Below are positions 61,201 through 64,000 of a stretch of 64,000 nt of DNA, one piece after another (position 1 is the first letter of the stretch; every line of letters begins with the position of its first letter). Both the position numbers and the translations under genes were made by a program. This DNA comes from Acidovorax sp. KKS102 (GTDB lineage Bacteria > Pseudomonadota > Gammaproteobacteria > Burkholderiales > Burkholderiaceae_C), in contig NC_018708.1 in the NCBI RefSeq assembly GCF_000302535.1, positions 3,038,001-3,102,000 of the forward strand, read 5' to 3'. The notes under the pieces are model-generated. The model did no database searches and had not been told where the DNA came from. It was given only the letters and a program-made list of their open reading frames with translations.

Positions 61201-63139
61201 TGACAGCCGTCACAATCCCGATGCACTCCAGCACTTGCCCGGCTGCCACCAGCTTTTTGAGTTCGCGGTAAACGGCGCTTTTGTCGTACAGCGGTTGGAA
61301 GTGCTCCACCACCTCGCGCTTTTTCTTTCCGGCGGGTTGCGTGCGCAGGTACTCCAGCACAGCCCCGGCTACTTCGGATAGGCGCTTTCCCTGGGGCTTG
61401 TCCGGCGCATCGGCAGGCACCACTACGCAGCTCGTGGCTGCGGCCCCCCACTTGGTCGTGCCCAGCGTCACGGTGTCCAGCCGAAACCCGATGCGCTCGC
61501 CCTTGGTGCTCAGGTCGCGTTGCTTGGTGATTTCGGCGCACCGGCCCGTGGGCGAGTCCGTCACCTCGATTTCGGTGTCCACTGCGGCGCGGATGCCACT
61601 CCAGCCACGGGCACCGTTTGCGGCGGCTTTTCCGCTATGGTGAATCAGGCAAAAATGGGCATTGCAGGCGGTGCGGATGCGGTCGAAACGGCGCACCACT
61701 AGGCCCATGTCCTGCCCGGCGTTCTCGTTCGCCCCGGCGCTCAGGCGTGCCAGGGTGTCGCCCACAATCAAGCGCACCTTTTGGCCTCGCTGGCGCTCAA
61801 GTTGGCGCACCACCGATATGACGGCTTCGGTGTCTGCATCGCCGTCGAACAAGTCGATAGGGCTTTGCACAATGGCGAAGTTGGGCACCTTCACCCCGTG
61901 GTGCCGTTGGTAGGCTTGCAGGCGGCCACGCACGGATGCGGGGCTCTCTGCGGCCAGATACACCACTAGGCCCGGTTCAGTGTTGCGGCCCATCCATCGC
62001 GCACCACGCGCCACAGCGGCGGCCATGTCGATAACGAAAAAGGTTTTCCCGCTGTTGCTGTCGCCGTACAGCACGGAACCATCGCCAGCCGTCAAAACCC
62101 CTTCCACCAGTTCATCGGGCGGCGTGAAGGCGTCCGGCAGTTCATCGGCAAAGGCCACCGACAAAGGCAGGGCGGGCGGCGCAGGCTCTCGGGCGTTCTC
62201 CAGCAGCACGGCCAGCACGTCGAACCCGTCACGCTGCGCAAGGTCGTTTGCGTCGAAGTTCTGCGGCTCGCCTTCGGGCATGTAGGCCACGGCGCATTGC
62301 AGAGCCTGGGCAATCTCTGCGGCGCTGTCCTCCTTGCCCACATCGGGCACCAGCACCAGCCGGGCGGATGCGTCACGCTGGCGCAGGTCGGCAGCCACCT
62401 TGCCCACGTTGCCCCAGCCAAAGCAGGCCACGGCAGGGTGTCCGGTAGCTTGCCAGCAGGCCCATGCAGTGCCCACACCCTCGCACAAAGCCACGGGCGC
62501 ACCCGGCACCACCTCGCCCACAGTGAAGGATGCCCCGGCCATCGGTGCGCCGGGCAGGTTGAGCTTTTTGCCAGCGCCGGGCGGCGGTATCAGTTGCAGG
62601 CTTTGCAGCGTGCCATCGGCGGCCAGGGCGGGCACCGCCAGGGCACCGGCCATGCTCTGCCCGGCAATGCGCAGGCCAGCGCCAGCAGGCAGCACGCGCA
62701 GGCCATCCAACGGCACCCCGGCGGCGGCCTTCGCCACGATGTAGGGGTGTGCATCGGTCGCAGCTTCGCAGCGTGCCCACACCTCGGCAGGGCTCATGCC
62801 TGGGGCTGGCTTGCGCGGCGGCTCTGCGGCCTTCCTGGGGGCTTGCGGCGGGCGTTGCTGGGGCTTGCCTTCACCCATGCGCCAGCCATTCTCAGCAGCC
62901 TTGCGGAAAAGGGTTCCGGCTCCCACGCCCTTACCCGGCTTGATGCTGCGCCACACATCGCGGGCGGCGGCGGCGTCGTAGTTGCCAGCCCCGGCGCTCC
63001 AGGCGTCGAAGGTGTCGAAGTCCACCCCGGCGGCGTGCGCTCCCATGCCCACCTTCACCCATTCATCACGCGGCAGGTCTGGCGGGATGGCGTGCAATGC
63101 GTCGATTGCTTTTGCGGTGTCGTTCGTCAAAATGGGCAC
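61175..63139 (-). CDS. Phage-type primase-helicase (PriCT-2, Toprim, RecA-like)
   Basis: A 654-residue protein. The N-terminal PriCT-2 domain (about 1-85) has DEWVKVGMGAHAAG and SIKPGKGVGAGTLF. A Toprim-like region (about 215-290) has LCEGVGTAWACWQATG and LVLVPDVGKEDS. A RecA-like ATPase (about 345-560) has Walker A YGDSNSGKTFF, YLAAESPASVRGRLQ, VRLIVGDTLARLS and FCLIHHSGKAAANG. The C-terminus is a winged helix. This is the replication protein of a phage or satellite and defines the 59-64 kb operon as a separate element. Confidence 0.88.
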   Translation of the reverse strand: MPILTNDTAKAIDALHAIPPDLPRDEWVKVGMGAHAAGVDFDTFDAWSAGAGNYDAAAARDVWRSIKPGKGVGAGTLFRKAAENGWRMGEGKPQQRPPQAPRKAAEPPRKPAPGMSPAEVWARCEAATDAHPYIVAKAAAGVPLDGLRVLPAGAGLRIAGQSMAGALAVPALAADGTLQSLQLIPPPGAGKKLNLPGAPMAGASFTVGEVVPGAPVALCEGVGTAWACWQATGHPAVACFGWGNVGKVAADLRQRDASARLVLVPDVGKEDSAAEIAQALQCAVAYMPEGEPQNFDANDLAQRDGFDVLAVLLENAREPAPPALPLSVAFADELPDAFTPPDELVEGVLTAGDGSVLYGDSNSGKTFFVIDMAAAVARGARWMGRNTEPGLVVYLAAESPASVRGRLQAYQRHHGVKVPNFAIVQSPIDLFDGDADTEAVISVVRQLERQRGQKVRLIVGDTLARLSAGANENAGQDMGLVVRRFDRIRTACNAHFCLIHHSGKAAANGARGWSGIRAAVDTEIEVTDSPTGRCAEITKQRDLSTKGERIGFRLDTVTLGTTKWGAAATSCVVVPADAPDKPQGKRLSEVAGAVLEYLRTQPAGKKKREVVEHFQPLYDKSAVYRELKKLVAAGQVLECIGIVTAVSEVRNGAN

Positions 63140-63414
63140 CCCCCATCGTCCGCTTCGGCGGGGTTGTTTGGGCTGTTGCCCGGCTCGTTCAGTGGCTTCA
63201 ATAGCTGGGGCTCTCGTTCCAGCTTCGCAGCCAGCAGGCGCAGCAGTTGCGCGGCCTCCATCGGGTCGGGCGTCAGCACGTAAACGCTAACCGGCGCGTT
63301 CGGCAGTTGGTGCCCGTCAGGGATGGTCAGTGCGTCGAAGTCATAAGGCATCGCACTATTCCAGCGGTCGCCCCACCACTCATAGGAACTGCATTGGATT
63401 TCAATTGCCTTCAT
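63127..63414 (-). CDS. Small phage hypothetical protein
   Basis: A 95-residue acidic protein (YEWWGDRWNSAMPYDFDAL, EAAQLLRLLAAKLERE). It overlaps the primase-helicase start by 13 bp and the preceding gene's stop by 4 bp, so it is translationally coupled to both. Function unknown. Confidence 0.6.
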   Translation of the reverse strand: MKAIEIQCSSYEWWGDRWNSAMPYDFDALTIPDGHQLPNAPVSVYVLTPDPMEAAQLLRLLAAKLEREPQLLKPLNEPGNSPNNPAEADDGGCPF

Positions 63415-63773
63415 GCAGCACCCCCATTCATCGCCAGGGCCTGCGCGGTGTATTTGCCGTCAAGGCGGTACAAGGCAATCACGCGGTCGGGGCTGTGTTC
63501 TGTGGGGCTCGGAACCTCGATGGTTTCCACGGGCCAGCCCAGCGTGCGCAGCGTGAAAATCACCGCACCCAGTCGCCAGGATTGCGTGCTACTTTCAAAC
63601 TCGGGATGGTCAATCAGACGGCCATCCATCAGCATTCCTAGCGCACGGTCTGCCAGGGTTCCACGCTTGGGCCATGTGGGGCAAAATGGCGCGGGCGGCA
63701 GAAACGAAAGTTGTTCACCGTGAGCCCCTTGCGTCTTGGTCGGTGCGGGGGCTTTTCCTTTTGGGGCTGTCAT
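63411..63773 (-). CDS. Phage hypothetical protein
   Basis: A 120-residue protein using the ATG at 63773 (MTAPKGKAPAPTKTQ). A basic, Pro- and Ala-rich start is followed by a compact domain (GTLADRALGMLMDGRLID, TLGWPVETIEVPSPT, VIALYRLDGKYTAQALAM), possibly a winged helix. Similar helix-wing proteins lie near replication genes of phages. A tiny coupled frame of 27 codons (63853-63772) precedes it with an ATGA overlap and may be a leader. Confidence 0.6.
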   Translation of the reverse strand: MTAPKGKAPAPTKTQGAHGEQLSFLPPAPFCPTWPKRGTLADRALGMLMDGRLIDHPEFESSTQSWRLGAVIFTLRTLGWPVETIEVPSPTEHSPDRVIALYRLDGKYTAQALAMNGGAA

Positions 63774-63849
63774 GGGCGGCCCCCCTTGCGAAACCAGCGG
63801 GACGGGGCAGCGCACCACAGCGCCAGCAAAGCGCGATTGATGGCGGCGG

Positions 63850-64000
63850 TCATGCTTGCACCCCCAGCCACTGCAACGCGGGTTTGTGGTGGTCGAACTC
63901 GGCCAGGGTGTGCCCATCCTTTTGCAGCAGGACAAACGGCTTACCCATAATGCGGGCTTGGTGGTCAACCCACACATGCAAGCCTTTTGCGCGTGCCACG
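63850..64000 (-). CDS. Phage hypothetical protein, C-terminal part
   Basis: The last 49 codons of a gene whose start lies beyond the right edge. It reads ARIMGKPFVLLQKDGHTLAE and ends in HKPALQWLGVQA. It is the first visible gene of the leftward phage-like operon. Family unknown. Confidence 0.5.
   Translation of the reverse strand, partial: VARAKGLHVWVDHQARIMGKPFVLLQKDGHTLAEFDHHKPALQWLGVQA

Overview
The DNA is GC-rich, and its gene families (BrnT/BrnA, P4-type island genes, plasmid-related proteins, IS5) suggest a betaproteobacterium, probably Burkholderiales/Comamonadaceae. This placement is an inference; no rRNA or intact tRNA is present. Almost everything in the window is accessory DNA: several integrated elements stacked near the 3' end of a tRNA-Thr (anticodon CGT), carrying a dense set of defence genes.

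Region 1 (1-24.1 kb) is a large helicase/methylase locus. An eight-gene leftward unit (24.0 to 4.6 kb) encodes a DrmD-like SNF2 helicase, a very large Eco57I/PglX-type adenine methylase, a zinc-ribbon protein, a small membrane protein, a HTH/PIN toxin-antitoxin-like pair, a 2129-residue SF2 helicase with DUF1998 and a Vsr-like nuclease domain, and a RelE-like domain fused to a UvrD helicase. To its left are a WYL regulator, a perfect 16-bp inverted repeat in front of a PPP phosphatase gene, and the end of another SNF2 helicase. The first two genes resemble class 1 DISARM and the 2129-residue protein resembles Druantia DruE/DrmB. The combination is not one I recognise and is the best candidate here for a new defence system.

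Region 2 (24.3-33.0 kb) is island DNA with decayed parts: a P4-like SF3 helicase, an AlpA-like regulator, a BrnT/BrnA pair whose toxin has a nonsense codon, an integrase remnant fused to a decapitated Nudix gene, a conserved small protein, a macro/PARG-like protein, the last part of a brxL gene, and an intact P4-type integrase.

Region 3 (33,035-58,972) is a 26-kb integrative element bounded by 48-bp direct repeats of the tRNA-Thr 3' end. Paired GTCACA repeats lie inside both ends. It carries a tyrosine integrase at its left end and a replication module at its right end (II/X-type Rep, RepA-like ATPase, excisionase-like protein). Its cargo includes a Rex/Kiwa-like sensor plus 4-TM protein pair, a type I restriction-modification operon with an embedded zeta-toxin module and YgjP-like metalloprotease, and an operon containing a papain-like protease candidate and an isolated FtsZ C-terminal domain. 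It also carries two secreted alpha/beta hydrolases and one IS5-family insertion.

Region 4 (59.0-64 kb) is the leftward, phage-like operon of another element. It encodes a PriCT-2/Toprim/RecA-type primase-helicase, a VRR-NUC nuclease and small phage proteins, and ends at a strong terminator.
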